DNA of 64,000 nucleotides from Synechococcus sp. HK05 (lineage in GTDB: Bacteria > Cyanobacteriota > Cyanobacteriia > PCC-6307 > Cyanobiaceae), in assembly GCF_019104765.1 (NCBI RefSeq), contig NZ_JAHRXJ010000011.1:434001-498000 (forward strand). Direction: 5' to 3'. How positions within the stretch are numbered: the stretch's first letter is position 1; each line of letters opens with the position of its first letter. Below are positions 38,364 through 46,756 of the stretch, piece by piece. Both the position numbers and the translations under genes were made by a program. The notes under the pieces were generated by a model. It was not told the DNA's origin and did no database searches. It was given only the letters and a program-made list of their open reading frames with translations.

Positions 38364-41304
38364 GTTCGTTGCCCGCCACATCGGCCCTACGGTGGCCGAG
38401 CAGGCGCAGATGCTTGCTCAGCTGGGGCTCAGCTCGCTGGAAGGCTTGATCGATGAGGTGGTGCCGCCGGCCATCCGGCTCGATGCCGCCGCCGCTGCGG
38501 AGGGCCTGCCGCTCGGTTGCAGCGAGGCCGAGGCCCTGGAGGAACTGCAGCAAATTGCGGCGGCGAATCAGGTGCGCCGCAGCTTGATCGGCCTGGGCTA
38601 TCACGATTGCGTCACGCCGGCGCTGCTGCAGCGCCACGTGTTTGAAAACCCGGCCTGGTACACGGCCTACACCCCCTATCAGGCTGAAATCAGCCAGGGG
38701 CGACTCGAGGCACTGCTCAACTTTCAGACCCTGATCAGTGAGCTCACGGGTTTGCCGATTGCCAATGCCTCGCTCCTGGATGAGGCCACCGCCGCTGCCG
38801 AGGCGATGAGCCTCAGCTTTGGCGTGTGTCGCGAGGCCAGTGCCCAGCGCTTTTTGGTGGATGCCCAAGTGCTTCCGCAAACCTGGGCGGTGCTGCAGAC
38901 CCGCGCCGAGCCCCTCGGCATTGAGCTGGTGTCGGTGGAGCCTGCAGCCTTGCTGGAGGCTGCCGAAGGCGGAGCCGAGCCGTTTGCGGGCGCTTTTGGC
39001 TTGCTGCTGCAGTTGCCCGGCGCCGGCGGTGGGCTTACCAACCCTGCGGAGCTGATCGTGGCGGCCAGGGCGGCGGGTTTGATCGTGACGGCTGCTGTGG
39101 ACCCCCTGGCGCAGGTGCTCTTGGCCCCGGTGGGGGAGCTGGGGGCGGAGATCGCCATCGGCAACAGCCAGCGCTTCGGGATCCCCCTCGGGTTCGGCGG
39201 GCCCCATGCGGCCTTTTTTGCCACCACCACCACCCATCAGCGCCGCATCCCCGGCCGGCTGGTGGGCCAATCCCTCGATGCAGAAGGCCGGCCCGCCCTG
39301 CGCCTGGCCCTGCAAACCCGCGAGCAGCACATCCGCCGCGACAAGGCCACCAGCAACATCTGCACGGCCCAGGTGCTCCTGGCTGTGATGGCCGGGTTCT
39401 ATGCCGTGCATCACGGCCCGGAGGGCCTGGCGGCGATCGCCCGGCGGGTGTTGCTGCTGCGCGAGCTGTTGCGGCGCGCCCTGGCTGGCTGCGGGCTGGT
39501 CGCTGAACCCGGCTGTGGGTTCGACACCTTGCGGCTGCAGTCGCCTCAGGCTCCGGCTTTGTTGGCGGCGGCGGAATCGGCGGGGTTCAATCTGCGGCCG
39601 GAGGCTGGTGGTCTGGCGATCACCCTGGATGAACGCAGCAGCGTGGCCGAACTCCAGCGCTTGCTGGAGGCCCTGGCTTCCGCGGCTGGTGCCCCTCAGC
39701 CCTGCGCCGCCACCCTTTGGCGGGCGTTGCAGCAGGAGCTGCGTGACGCCCACTGCAGCGAGGCCCCCGAGCGCTTGCTTTGGGGCGATGTGGTGCCCTG
39801 TCGCCATCGGCCCTGGCTGCAGCAGCCCGTGTTCCAGCGCTACCGCAGCGAAACCGAACTGCTGCGCTACATCCAGCGTCTAGCGGCCCGCGACTTTTCG
39901 CTGGTGCACGGGATGATCCCGCTGGGCAGCTGCACGATGAAGCTGAATGCGGCGGCCGAGCTGCAGCCGGTGAGCTGGCCGGCTTTCGCTGGGTTGCATC
40001 CATTTGCTCCGGCGGACCAGAGCGCCGGCTATCGCCGGCTGGTGGCCGACCTGGAGCAATGGCTGGCGGCGATCACCGGCTTTGCCGGTGTGTCGCTGCA
40101 GCCCAACGCCGGTTCCCAGGGGGAGTACGCCGGCTTGTTGGTGATCCGCGCCTGGCAGCGCAGCCGCGGGCAGCAGCAGCGCACGGTGTGCCTGATCCCC
40201 ACCAGCGCCCATGGCACCAACCCCGCCAGCGCGGTGATGGCGGGGTTGCAGGTGGTTCCCGTGGCCTGCGATGAGCAGGGCAATATCGATCGCGCCGACC
40301 TGCAGGCCAAGGCCGAGCAGCACAGCGATCGCCTGGCCGCCCTGATGGTCACCTATCCCTCCACCCATGGGGTGTTTGAGCAGGGGATTCAAGAGATCTG
40401 CGCGCTCATTCACGACCACGGCGGCCAGGTGTACCTGGATGGCGCCAATCTCAACGCCCAGGTGGGCCTGGCCAAACCGGGGCTCTATGGCGCCGATGTG
40501 TGCCACCTCAACCTGCATAAAACCTTCTGCATCCCCCACGGCGGCGGTGGCCCCGGCGTGGGTCCGATTGCGGTGGCGGAGCATCTCCTGCCGTTCCTGC
40601 CGGGCCATCCCCTTGCGGAGCGTTGCGGCGGTGCGCAGGCGATCGGGCCGGTGAGCGCCGCCCCCTGGGGCAGCGCCAGCATCCTGCCGATCAGCTGGAT
40701 GTACATCCGGATGATGGGTGGCGCCGGCCTACGCCAGGCCTCGGCGGTGGCCCTGCTGGCCGCCAATTGGCTGGCCGAGCAATTGGAGCCCCATTTCCCG
40801 GTGCTCTATCGCGGTGCGGGTGGCCGCGTGGCCCATGAGTGCATCCTCGATCTGCGGCCCCTTAAACGCAGCGCTGGCCTAGAGGTCGACGACCTGGCCA
40901 AGCGGCTGATGGATTACGGCTTCCACGCGCCCACCGTGAGTTGGCCGGTGGCGGGCACGGTGATGGTGGAGCCCACGGAAAGTGAAGGATTGGCGGAGCT
41001 GGAGCGCTTCTGCCAGGCCATGGCCGCCATCCGCGCTGAGGCCGCGGCGATCGAGGCGGGCCAGAACGATCCGCTGGATAATCCGCTCAAGCGGGCCCCC
41101 CACACCCTGCTGGCCGTGATGGCCGAGCAGTGGGATCGTCCTTACAGCCGCGCCCAGGCGGGCTATCCAGCCGGCGAGGAGCAGTTGGCCAGCAAGCTCT
41201 GGCCGGCGGTGGCGCGGATTGATAACGCGTATGGCGACCGCCATCTGGTGTGCACGTGTCCTTCGGTGGAGGAGTTGGCGACGCCAACCCTCAGCGGCAC
41301 TTGA
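38353..41304 (+). CDS. gcvP: glycine dehydrogenase (decarboxylating), P protein
   Basis: PLP enzyme that decarboxylates glycine and loads the residue onto GcvH. About 983 residues from [20 protein letters not shown], the usual fused alpha-beta form. The PLP lysine is in [19 protein letters not shown] (about residues 718-736). The start at 38353 is preferred because the conserved N-terminus begins there. The frame is intact. A hairpin follows the stop at 41305. Confidence 0.96.
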   Translation: MDTEFVARHIGPTVAEQAQMLAQLGLSSLEGLIDEVVPPAIRLDAAAAAEGLPLGCSEAEALEELQQIAAANQVRRSLIGLGYHDCVTPALLQRHVFENPAWYTAYTPYQAEISQGRLEALLNFQTLISELTGLPIANASLLDEATAAAEAMSLSFGVCREASAQRFLVDAQVLPQTWAVLQTRAEPLGIELVSVEPAALLEAAEGGAEPFAGAFGLLLQLPGAGGGLTNPAELIVAARAAGLIVTAAVDPLAQVLLAPVGELGAEIAIGNSQRFGIPLGFGGPHAAFFATTTTHQRRIPGRLVGQSLDAEGRPALRLALQTREQHIRRDKATSNICTAQVLLAVMAGFYAVHHGPEGLAAIARRVLLLRELLRRALAGCGLVAEPGCGFDTLRLQSPQAPALLAAAESAGFNLRPEAGGLAITLDERSSVAELQRLLEALASAAGAPQPCAATLWRALQQELRDAHCSEAPERLLWGDVVPCRHRPWLQQPVFQRYRSETELLRYIQRLAARDFSLVHGMIPLGSCTMKLNAAAELQPVSWPAFAGLHPFAPADQSAGYRRLVADLEQWLAAITGFAGVSLQPNAGSQGEYAGLLVIRAWQRSRGQQQRTVCLIPTSAHGTNPASAVMAGLQVVPVACDEQGNIDRADLQAKAEQHSDRLAALMVTYPSTHGVFEQGIQEICALIHDHGGQVYLDGANLNAQVGLAKPGLYGADVCHLNLHKTFCIPHGGGGPGVGPIAVAEHLLPFLPGHPLAERCGGAQAIGPVSAAPWGSASILPISWMYIRMMGGAGLRQASAVALLAANWLAEQLEPHFPVLYRGAGGRVAHECILDLRPLKRSAGLEVDDLAKRLMDYGFHAPTVSWPVAGTVMVEPTESEGLAELERFCQAMAAIRAEAAAIEAGQNDPLDNPLKRAPHTLLAVMAEQWDRPYSRAQAGYPAGEEQLASKLWPAVARIDNAYGDRHLVCTCPSVEELATPTLSGT

Positions 41305-41337
41305 TTCCGGCGGGTTTGCGTTTAGATTTCGCCGGAA
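41305..41337 (+). terminator. terminator-like hairpin after gcvP
   Basis: Perfect 8-bp inverted repeat TTCCGGCG ... CGCCGGAA around a 17-base loop, starting just after the gcvP stop. It is followed by CGAAAAA rather than a T run, so it is a weaker candidate for an intrinsic terminator or a 3'-end stabilising stem. Confidence 0.45.
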
Positions 41338-41445
41338 CGAAAAATGCGGAATTTCTTTTCGCAGTCACCCTTGCTTTTCCAGCAGGATCTGCTGCAACTG
41401 CAGGGATCACTGCGGATCGGGTGACACCGGTATCTGGGAGGAACG

Positions 41446-41676
41446 ATGAACACGGATGATCAGGGAACCACGGGGATCAAGGGGCACGCCGATTTGTTGC
41501 TGCCCGCCGTTGTGAGCGGAGAAACCCTGCGCGTGGAAGGCACCAACGTGGTGCGCGTTCCCTTTGGTGTGCGTCGTCCTCGCCGCAGCCGCCCGGCTCG
41601 CCCCGAGCGTTGGGCCACCGTGGTGCTGCCGTTTGTGGCGGGTGGCAACACCCCGCCACCGCCTCAGGCCGCCTGA
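41446..41676 (+). CDS. 76-residue hypothetical protein
   Basis: MNTDDQGTTGIKGHADLLLP, then a basic Arg/Pro-rich centre (GVRRPRRSRPARPERW) and a short hydrophobic end (ATVVLPFVAGG). The ATG at 41446 has GAGGA upstream (GGGAGGAACG), a good ribosome site. No family is recognised. It overlaps the convergent gene at 41664 by 13 bases. Confidence 0.6.
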   Translation: MNTDDQGTTGIKGHADLLLPAVVSGETLRVEGTNVVRVPFGVRRPRRSRPARPERWATVVLPFVAGGNTPPPPQAA

Positions 41677-41867
41677 TTCAGGCGCCAGTCGATCAAGGCC
41701 TTCACGTCATCCACGGAGCTGGCGGGCGTACGAAACGGCAGCAGGCTCATCGGGCTGCGTTCCGGCCGCACCAGCCAGGTGAGGTCGTTCTGGGGAATCA
41801 ACACAAAACCGCGGTATCGCACCACCCAGCGCTGGCGAGCGGGGTTGGGTTCGAGGGCCGCCTGCAT
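41664..41867 (-). CDS. 67-residue hypothetical protein
   Basis: Small soluble protein from MQAALEPNPARQRWVVRYRG, with QNDLTWLVRPERSPMSLLPF and a C-terminal helix (SVDDVKALIDWRL). The Trp/Arg pattern and host-like codon use suggest a conserved picocyanobacterial hypothetical gene. Function unknown. Confidence 0.62.
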   Translation of the reverse strand: MQAALEPNPARQRWVVRYRGFVLIPQNDLTWLVRPERSPMSLLPFRTPASSVDDVKALIDWRLNQAA

Positions 41868-41879
41868 CGATCTAACCAA

Positions 41880-42101
41880 CTGACCCCATCATTTGAGCCG
41901 GTCTGATAGCGGTTGCCGAGGAGTTCGGTTTTTCTTCAGGCTGTGATGAACAGGTCTTACAGCCTCAAAAAATGAGGCCTCAGGAGGCTTGCTGCCACTG
42001 GGATTTGCCGAATTCTCGCTTTGGGTTAAGAGACGGCTGGGCTGTGGTGTTGGCTACAGCCCAGGAGCCTCATTCGTGCTGAGAGAGTGAGTGCTGCGGT
42101 C
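41880..42101. other. intergenic region with two hairpins downstream of flv1
   Basis: No ORF is supported here. Two perfect inverted repeats are visible. GCCTCA/TGAGGC (41962-41978) surrounds an A-rich loop. CTGGGCTGT/ACAGCCCAG (42037-42064) lies 38 bases after the flv1 stop and is a candidate terminator for flv1, though it lacks a T run. Confidence 0.5.
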
Positions 42102-43916
42102 TCAGTAATTGGCGCCGCTGCGCCGCTGGTGCACGGCGGTGGTGGCGGCGGCATCGAGCACGGCACCGGCCTGCACCTGGGCGTAGAGCAACCAGTGGTC
42201 GCCGCACTCCATCCGTTGCTGCACCGTGCACTCCAGCCAGGCCAGCGCCTCCGGCAACACCGGCAGGCCGCCGGGGCTGTGCTCCAGCTCAAGCCCTGCA
42301 AAACGATCCGCTCCTGGAGCGAAGGGTTGAAGGAACTGCTTCATGGGTCCGGTTTCACGGCCTGAGGCCAGCACGTTGAGTGCGAAGGCATCGCCCACGT
42401 GCAGGAGTGCTTCTACGGCTCGATCCTTGGCCACAGCCACGGTGAGGCCCGGGGGGGTGAAGCTGGCCTGGCTCACCCAGCTCGCCACCATGGCGCCGCT
42501 GAGCTGGCTGTCGCCACTGCCCTTCACTGTGGTGAGCACGCACAGCGAGCCCACCACGCGGCCCAGGGCGAGGACGGCCGGATTGCTGCGGCTTTCGCTG
42601 AGGCCGCCGCCACTGGCGCGGCGCTGGGCCTTGCGTTGCTCGCTCTGCAACTGGCGCCCCAGGCCCGTGCCTGTTTCCTCAATGGTTTTGAGGGTGGCCG
42701 CATCGGGGCTGAACTTCACCTTGATCGGCTCGAAGGCGAAGCGGAAGCCGCCATCGCGCAGCTTGCTCTCCAATAGATCGAGGGCTTCGCCGCTCCAGCC
42801 GAAGCTGCCGAATACACCCACTGGCTTTGCCCGATCGCCTTCCGCCAGCAGGGTGCCCAGGGCCGACACGATCGGCGTGGGGGCATGGCCCCCCAGCGTG
42901 GGTGAGCCGATCAGCACGGCATCACAGCTGCGGATCGCCTCCAGCAGTTTTTCGGCTGGCGTGAATTCGCAGTTGATGCTCTCCACCCGCACGCCGGTGC
43001 GTGCCACCCCCTGGGCCAGGCCATCGGCGATGGCGGCTGTGTTGCCGTAAGCGCTGGCGTAAAGCAAAGCCACGGAGAGCTTGGCGCGTTCCTGGGTTTC
43101 GCCCCAGCGCCGGTAATCCACCAGCAGGCTGCGCCAGCTCTCGGCGATGGCGGGGCCGTGTCCAGGCGCGATGGTGCGGATCGGCAGTTCGTCGACGCGA
43201 TCGAGCACCGTTTCCACCTGCCGCACCATCGGTGCCATCAGGCAGTCGTAGAAGTAGCGGCGGTCTTCCTCGGTGCTGCTGCGGTTGGCTTCTGCCCAGG
43301 CTTCGCTGCAGAGGTGAGCAGCAAAGAACTTGCCGCTCATCAGCAGGCCGCTGTTCTCCTCAAAGGCCATCAAGCCACCTGGCCAGCGGGGTGTGGGCGT
43401 GGGCAGCAGCTCGATGCAGCGGCCGTCGCCGCGCTCCAGCCGCAGCTCGCCGCGCACCACCTGGAGTGGTGGCAGGGGCGGCAGCGCTTCCGCTTCCGCA
43501 GCCGGCTCTGCGCCGGGGGCGGCGGGCTTGCGTTGCTCCCACAGTTCGCGCAGCAGCTTGGCGCCAGGGTTGGAGCTGATCAGTTCCAGCAACGGCCAGC
43601 GCTGCGCGAGCTTGCGCAGAAGTTTGACCCGGTTGGGGTTGGTGTGGCCCACCACCACCTGCAGCCGGGCATCGGTGGCCACTAGCTCGGCCAGGGCTTC
43701 GAGATAGGGCTCGGCGAAGGAGGCGCCCGGCGGATGCACCAGCAGTGCCGCATCGTCGCCATCCGGCAGAAATAGGAAGCTGTTGGCTGTGGTGCCGCGC
43801 TCGAGGCCGTACTCCACTTCGAAGCGCAGGCGCGTTGGGCTGAGGCCCCGCAGGCACACCAAACCCGGCTCAAGCGGTAGCTGAATCACCGACCGTTCAG
43901 CGCCCTTCGCAGCCAT
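42102..43916 (-). CDS. flv1: flavodiiron protein, Flv1-type (non-canonical metal ligands)
   Basis: About 604 residues: beta-lactamase-like domain, flavodoxin domain (SVALLYASAYGNTAAIADGL) and C-terminal flavin-reductase domain (LCVLTTVKGSGDSQLSGAMV). Cyanobacterial Flv1/Flv3 reduce O2 to water on the acceptor side of photosystem I. The metal-ligand motif reads HTNPNR instead of HxExDH, as in Flv1-type members, so it probably works as a heteromer with Flv3. The ATG at 43916 is preferred; 43940 is an alternative. The Flv3 partner is 5.4 kb away, separated by a mobile element. Confidence 0.88.
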   Translation of the reverse strand: MAAKGAERSVIQLPLEPGLVCLRGLSPTRLRFEVEYGLERGTTANSFLFLPDGDDAALLVHPPGASFAEPYLEALAELVATDARLQVVVGHTNPNRVKLLRKLAQRWPLLELISSNPGAKLLRELWEQRKPAAPGAEPAAEAEALPPLPPLQVVRGELRLERGDGRCIELLPTPTPRWPGGLMAFEENSGLLMSGKFFAAHLCSEAWAEANRSSTEEDRRYFYDCLMAPMVRQVETVLDRVDELPIRTIAPGHGPAIAESWRSLLVDYRRWGETQERAKLSVALLYASAYGNTAAIADGLAQGVARTGVRVESINCEFTPAEKLLEAIRSCDAVLIGSPTLGGHAPTPIVSALGTLLAEGDRAKPVGVFGSFGWSGEALDLLESKLRDGGFRFAFEPIKVKFSPDAATLKTIEETGTGLGRQLQSEQRKAQRRASGGGLSESRSNPAVLALGRVVGSLCVLTTVKGSGDSQLSGAMVASWVSQASFTPPGLTVAVAKDRAVEALLHVGDAFALNVLASGRETGPMKQFLQPFAPGADRFAGLELEHSPGGLPVLPEALAWLECTVQQRMECGDHWLLYAQVQAGAVLDAAATTAVHQRRSGANY

Positions 43917-44009
43917 GGGGTTTCCCTTTGCTAAGGCCAACTTTAGGAAGCGCCTTGCGACGTTTTGGAGAGCTCATTAGTTTTGAGAGGTTAGTGACAC
44001 TGTTAACAA

Positions 44010-44507
44010 ATGATTCAGTCCGGCCCGGAGGCTTATGGCTTCGATATTTCGAGTGTCGATCGATTGGATTGGCATGTGCGAGCTGGCTATTCCCCCATGG
44101 CAGTGGCTGCGTCGATAGGGGATGCGTCTGTTGATGTTCGAGGCGCGGCCGATTTCCTGAAGGGAAAGTGGGTTGGCAAGGGGTCTGGATACCGAAGCGA
44201 AGGTTATAAATTGAATGGTGATTACAAATTTGTGATCACTAAAGTCCGCGGCTTTTCTGCTAAGGCTACGAAGCAGTATCGAGATGTTGATTCCGGTGCA
44301 TGGAGCGATCCCGAGCGGGCTTATTTCACCTTGTCGCCCCAGGGTGAGTCGGGCGCGTGGCAGCTCTACGGAGCTGAAGGTGATGGCCTCTATTTGGGGA
44401 CTGTCGCGCCTGGTGGCGACATGATTCTGAATTATCTCGAGGCTGGATCAGGTGTCGATGATGCAGCGCTGCGAATCGCCCTGAAGAAGCGAGGCCAGCG
44501 CGGCTAA
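44010..44507 (+). CDS. hypothetical protein next to the element
   Basis: 165 residues from the ATG at 44010, or about 136 from an internal Met (MAVAASIGDASVDVRGAADF). The middle is beta-rich (GYKLNGDYKFVITKVRGFSA; YLGTVAPGGDMILNYLEAGS). Its composition is lower in G+C than the core genes but it has many GpC and alanine codons, so it is not part of the GpC-free element that begins 23 bases after its stop. Divergent from flv1. No family is recognised. Confidence 0.5.
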   Translation: MIQSGPEAYGFDISSVDRLDWHVRAGYSPMAVAASIGDASVDVRGAADFLKGKWVGKGSGYRSEGYKLNGDYKFVITKVRGFSAKATKQYRDVDSGAWSDPERAYFTLSPQGESGAWQLYGAEGDGLYLGTVAPGGDMILNYLEAGSGVDDAALRIALKKRGQRG

Positions 44508-44529
44508 GCCGCCTTCAAGTTTCGAGCTC

Positions 44530-44549
44530 AGTAGTGGTTCCCCACTTTG
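44530..44549. repeat. left attachment-site repeat
   Basis: 20-bp direct repeat agtagtggttccccactttg, identical to 49305-49324. It contains a short dyad AGTGG-TTCC-CCACT, the layout of a tyrosine-recombinase core site. The flanking bases differ from the right copy on both sides (C/A here, T/C there), so the repeat is exactly 20 bp. Confidence 0.85.
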
Positions 44550-44831
44550 ACGACCACTCCCTGAGAACCCTTGTGGGAGAATGGGTTTGGAGGGGTCGTC
44601 TTGGTCATCAGATGACTTTCAATCCGTTTTCAACTTGTCTCCTGACTTCCTGAGGGGGTCCAGGGACCAGTTGGTGTGACCCCATTTTCCCAGTTCTTGG
44701 GGACACCTGACTGGTCCGAAGGGTTCTCTTCACGACCTTGAGGGTCCTGGACCACCTGGGGATTTTTTTTGAGGAAAGGGGTCCCGACATCACTCACTCG
44801 TTTTGTCACCTCTGGAGGTCACTGGGACCCA
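44550..44831. other. left-end region with a long hairpin; weak ORF
   Basis: An imperfect stem of about 19-20 bp pairs 44664-44683 (GGACCAGT...GACCCC) with 44699-44717 (GGGGACAC...CTGGTCC) around a 15-base loop. The hairpin could be a single-strand origin, a structured RNA or a transfer signal. A weak ORF of 61 residues (44608-44793, minus, basic, MSGPLSSKKIPRWSRTLKVV) spans it. I doubt it is a gene. The region is GpC-free like the rest. Confidence 0.5.
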
Positions 44832-44993
44832 TCAGTTTTTAGTTGGGGGTGTGGTCTGTCCAAGAAGACCTCTCCAGGTCTCAGGACTGACTTCTTTGAT
44901 GGTGTTCCTTAGGAGTCCGAAACAGAGGTAGAAGATGTCCAGAGGGTCTTCCAGGGTTTTGAACACTGGGTTGTGTCGGTGGGATGGTTTCAC
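44832..44993 (-). CDS. possible 53-residue element protein
   Basis: A GTG-started frame, VKPSHRHNPVFKTLEDPLDI then a hydrophobic helix-like stretch (FYLCFGLLRNTIKEVSPETW) and a stop at 44832. It begins within the repeat motif that follows the gene at 45007. No alanine. No strong ribosome site is seen. A second in-frame GTG at 44966 would give 44 residues. It looks protein-like but remains uncertain. Confidence 0.3.
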   Translation of the reverse strand: MKPSHRHNPVFKTLEDPLDIFYLCFGLLRNTIKEVSPETWRGLLGQTTPPTKN

Positions 44994-44998
44994 GGATG
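44978..44998. repeat. 21-bp motif downstream of the first exported ORF
   Basis: ggtgggatggtttcacggat followed by g; 19 of 21 bases match 45407-45427. Both copies lie within ten bases of the stop of an exported-protein gene on the minus strand. They do not form a hairpin. They may mark duplicated cassette ends or a protein or RNA signal. Confidence 0.55.
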
Positions 44999-45006
44999 GT
45001 TTTAGT

Positions 45007-45324
45007 TTAAAAACTTCTAGGACAAATTTCTAACGATGTCTTAAAGACTAAATCAGTGAGTTTCATTGACACATCTCTGTCGTACTTTTTCATTAGGGTG
45101 TTCATTATCCATATTCGTTCTTCGTTGTCAATCTTGTTGATTGACCTTGGGTACATACCTCCAGACTTAGACGTCTCACATAACTCTTTTGACATATCCG
45201 AAACAAGTTCCATTATGGTTTCACTTGTCACCTCTACCTGTGAATCGGAATGAACGACGGAACTCATAGAAAACACCGAGAGTAAGACAAAAGAATATAG
45301 AACTTGTTTCAAGGTTGACACCAC
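45007..45324 (-). CDS. small exported protein of the element
   Basis: 105 residues. The N-terminus is a signal peptide (MVSTLKQVLYSFVLLSVFSM, hydrophobic core then SSVVHSDSQ) that contains no alanine, so the usual AxA cleavage site is replaced, perhaps by VHS. The mature part is about 75 residues, acidic and helical (SETIMELVSDMSKELCETSK), with two or three cysteines. Function is unknown. A 21-bp motif follows the stop (44978-44998) and recurs after the gene at 45435. Confidence 0.6.
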   Translation of the reverse strand: MVSTLKQVLYSFVLLSVFSMSSVVHSDSQVEVTSETIMELVSDMSKELCETSKSGGMYPRSINKIDNEERIWIMNTLMKKYDRDVSMKLTDLVFKTSLEICPRSF

Positions 45325-45406
45325 TTGACACTAATACAAGTATAGATGGGTCAAGTCCTTAGAGAGTACTTCGGGTTACAGAGGGGAATCTGAAACTGGA
45401 TTGGTT

Positions 45407-45427
45407 GGTGGGATGGTCTTACGGATG
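45407..45427. repeat. 21-bp motif downstream of the second exported ORF
   Basis: Second copy of the motif at 44978-44998 (differences at positions 12 and 14), located seven bases beyond the stop of the gene at 45435 on the minus strand. Confidence 0.55.
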
Positions 45428-45434
45428 ACTATGA

Positions 45435-45869
45435 CTAACTTCTGTATGGATACAAAGTCCAGTCTAACCACTTTTGATTGTCACAGAGGACCTTGTAGAT
45501 GAGTCTCCCTTTCTCCTCTTGAATGGAACTTGAACAAACCCTTTCTGGTTCTCCTTTGGTTCTGTATTCGTAGTTCCTGTTTATGTATCCCACCATTGTG
45601 ATGTGTTTGTGGTCTGGGATACAATCGGTGTTAAAGAATACCCAGAATACTTTGTTGTCACGAACAAAGAAAAAACCACTTTTTGATTGAATATCTGGTT
45701 TATTAGTTCTGTAAGAGAACCAGTGGGAGTAACGGGTTCTATCGGTCCGTGGGTCGTTCCAGGGGACCTCTAGGTCCTCTCTGACGGGTGGAGAGGACCT
45801 AAAGGAGGTCTCGGGGGTCAAGAACCCAACCAGACCCAGAAGAAGGACGACAGACCACCTCATCTCCAC
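45435..45869 (-). CDS. exported or membrane-anchored element protein
   Basis: 144 residues. A hydrophobic N-terminal segment (MEMRWSVVLLLGLVGFLTPE) is followed by an aromatic- and Arg-rich body (SHWFSYRTNKPDIQSKSGFF; VFWVFFNTDCIPDHKHITMV) with three cysteines. There is no alanine, so the signal peptide lacks AxA. It looks like a small periplasmic or surface protein. The start is a GTG at 45869; an ATG at 45863 is possible. No family is recognised. Confidence 0.58.
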   Translation of the reverse strand: MEMRWSVVLLLGLVGFLTPETSFRSSPPVREDLEVPWNDPRTDRTRYSHWFSYRTNKPDIQSKSGFFFVRDNKVFWVFFNTDCIPDHKHITMVGYINRNYEYRTKGEPERVCSSSIQEEKGRLIYKVLCDNQKWLDWTLYPYRS

Positions 45870-45967
45870 ATAGTAAAAGGACCTGTTCTGAAGGGAACGA
45901 ACAGGTCCTGGTTAAGGTCTGGAGACTTCACATCCCCTCAGTTTATCTAGGTCTTGTTTCACACCAG

Positions 45968-46129
45968 TCAGGAGAGACCTTTCCAGTGGTCGTCCGAGTT
46001 GAGGAGTTTGTCAATCTTCTGTTCTCTTTTTCTTTTTCTATATGACTTGACCATTCGGTCAATAAGGTCTTCTCTAGTCTTAGGATACTGAGTTCCATTA
46101 ACTTTAGTCTTTTTAGAATTTTTATCCAT
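45968..46129 (-). CDS. 53-residue basic element protein
   Basis: MDKNSKKTKVNGTQYPKTRE, then helix-like DLIDRMVKSYRKRKREQKID and a short acidic end. The strong positive charge suggests nucleic-acid binding, perhaps an excisionase-like directionality factor, but the fold is not recognised. A different frame (45943-46155, 70 residues) overlaps it. I favour this one because its sequence looks more like a folded protein and AAGAAGAA precedes the ATG. Confidence 0.45.
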   Translation of the reverse strand: MDKNSKKTKVNGTQYPKTREDLIDRMVKSYRKRKREQKIDKLLNSDDHWKGLS

Positions 46130-46164
46130 TGTTCTTCTTTCTTCTGGAGGGACATTGTTGTTAT

Positions 46165-46455
46165 TCAGACCCTCATCAGTCGTTGGACCACCCAGGGGGA
46201 AATCTCTTCTAGTTCATCTGGTGGGACACCTTCAACTGGATTTGAGATTTGAGGAATGAGTTTCTGGGTCCAAGGGTTGAGTTGAAGTCTTATTGACCGA
46301 TATTTCTTGGGGTCATCAGGACATAGTGAGTAATACATCTTCCCGACTTCCATTGAGTTCCTACTGGTTTTCTGGGGTTCATCCTGTTCCTGTGTCTTCA
46401 GACCAAGTTTCCTTTTTAAGGTTTCTTCTCTGAACTGATGGAATGTCTTTTTCAT
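46165..46455 (-). CDS. 96-residue element protein
   Basis: MKKTFHQFREETLKRKLGLK, then a charged N-terminal half and a C-terminal half with several prolines and tryptophans (LQLNPWTQKLIPQISNPVEG; EISPWVVQRLMRV). No alanine, no membrane segment, no recognised domain. Its ATG overlaps the stop of the upstream gene (ATGA at 46452-46455), so it belongs to the coupled rep cluster. Confidence 0.6.
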   Translation of the reverse strand: MKKTFHQFREETLKRKLGLKTQEQDEPQKTSRNSMEVGKMYYSLCPDDPKKYRSIRLQLNPWTQKLIPQISNPVEGVPPDELEEISPWVVQRLMRV

Positions 46456-46589
46456 TTTGATTTTACCGATTTCTCGTATTGGTTTTTGATGGTCTCTTCA
46501 ATCCATTGTTCTGGTTTCTTTCTTGTCTTATTGGACAACTCAAGAACCATCTGATAGGTGACAGAAGAGAGGGAAATTGTCTTCCTCAT
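46452..46589 (-). CDS. 45-residue ribbon-helix-helix-like protein
   Basis: MRKTISLSSVTYQMVLELSN, then KTRKKPEQWIEETIKNQYEK: a short beta strand (TISL) followed by two helices, the layout of CopG/Arc-type ribbon-helix-helix DNA-binding proteins. Such proteins often repress plasmid rep genes. ATGA overlaps couple it to both neighbours (46586-46589 and 46452-46455). The fold call is by pattern only. Confidence 0.6.
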   Translation of the reverse strand: MRKTISLSSVTYQMVLELSNKTRKKPEQWIEETIKNQYEKSVKSK

Positions 46590-46747
46590 TTCACCATATC
46601 CTTTACTCTACAAGAGTTGTAGTCCTTTAGTATCTTGAAGATTGTCTGGGTCTTGTTGAGATTAAACTCCATTGAGTAATTCTCTAGTAGTTCAAGGTAT
46701 TTGTTGTTTCTTCTGGATACACTTAGACAAATCTGGTTTTTCTTCAT
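46586..46747 (-). CDS. 53-residue ribbon-helix-helix-like protein
   Basis: MKKNQICLSVSRRNNKYLEL, then LENYSMEFNLNKTQTIFKIL: strand (QICLSVS) and two helices as in ribbon-helix-helix proteins, distinct in sequence from its downstream neighbour. An AAGGAG ribosome site (46753-46758) overlaps the stop of the Rep-like gene, nine bases separate the genes, and ATGA couples it to the next. The pair may form two regulators or an antitoxin-like set. Confidence 0.58.
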   Translation of the reverse strand: MKKNQICLSVSRRNNKYLELLENYSMEFNLNKTQTIFKILKDYNSCRVKDMVK

Positions 46748-46756
46748 TGGTTCTCC

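Noticed and set aside
44608-44793. 61-residue minus-strand ORF in the left end of the element
   Set aside because: It overlaps the long hairpin, has a biased Arg/Pro/Ser content and no good ribosome site. Kept only as a weak possibility in the region entry.
45943-46155. 70-residue minus-strand ORF
   Set aside because: It overlaps the 53-residue frame 45968-46129, which reads more like a folded basic protein. Both cannot easily be real.
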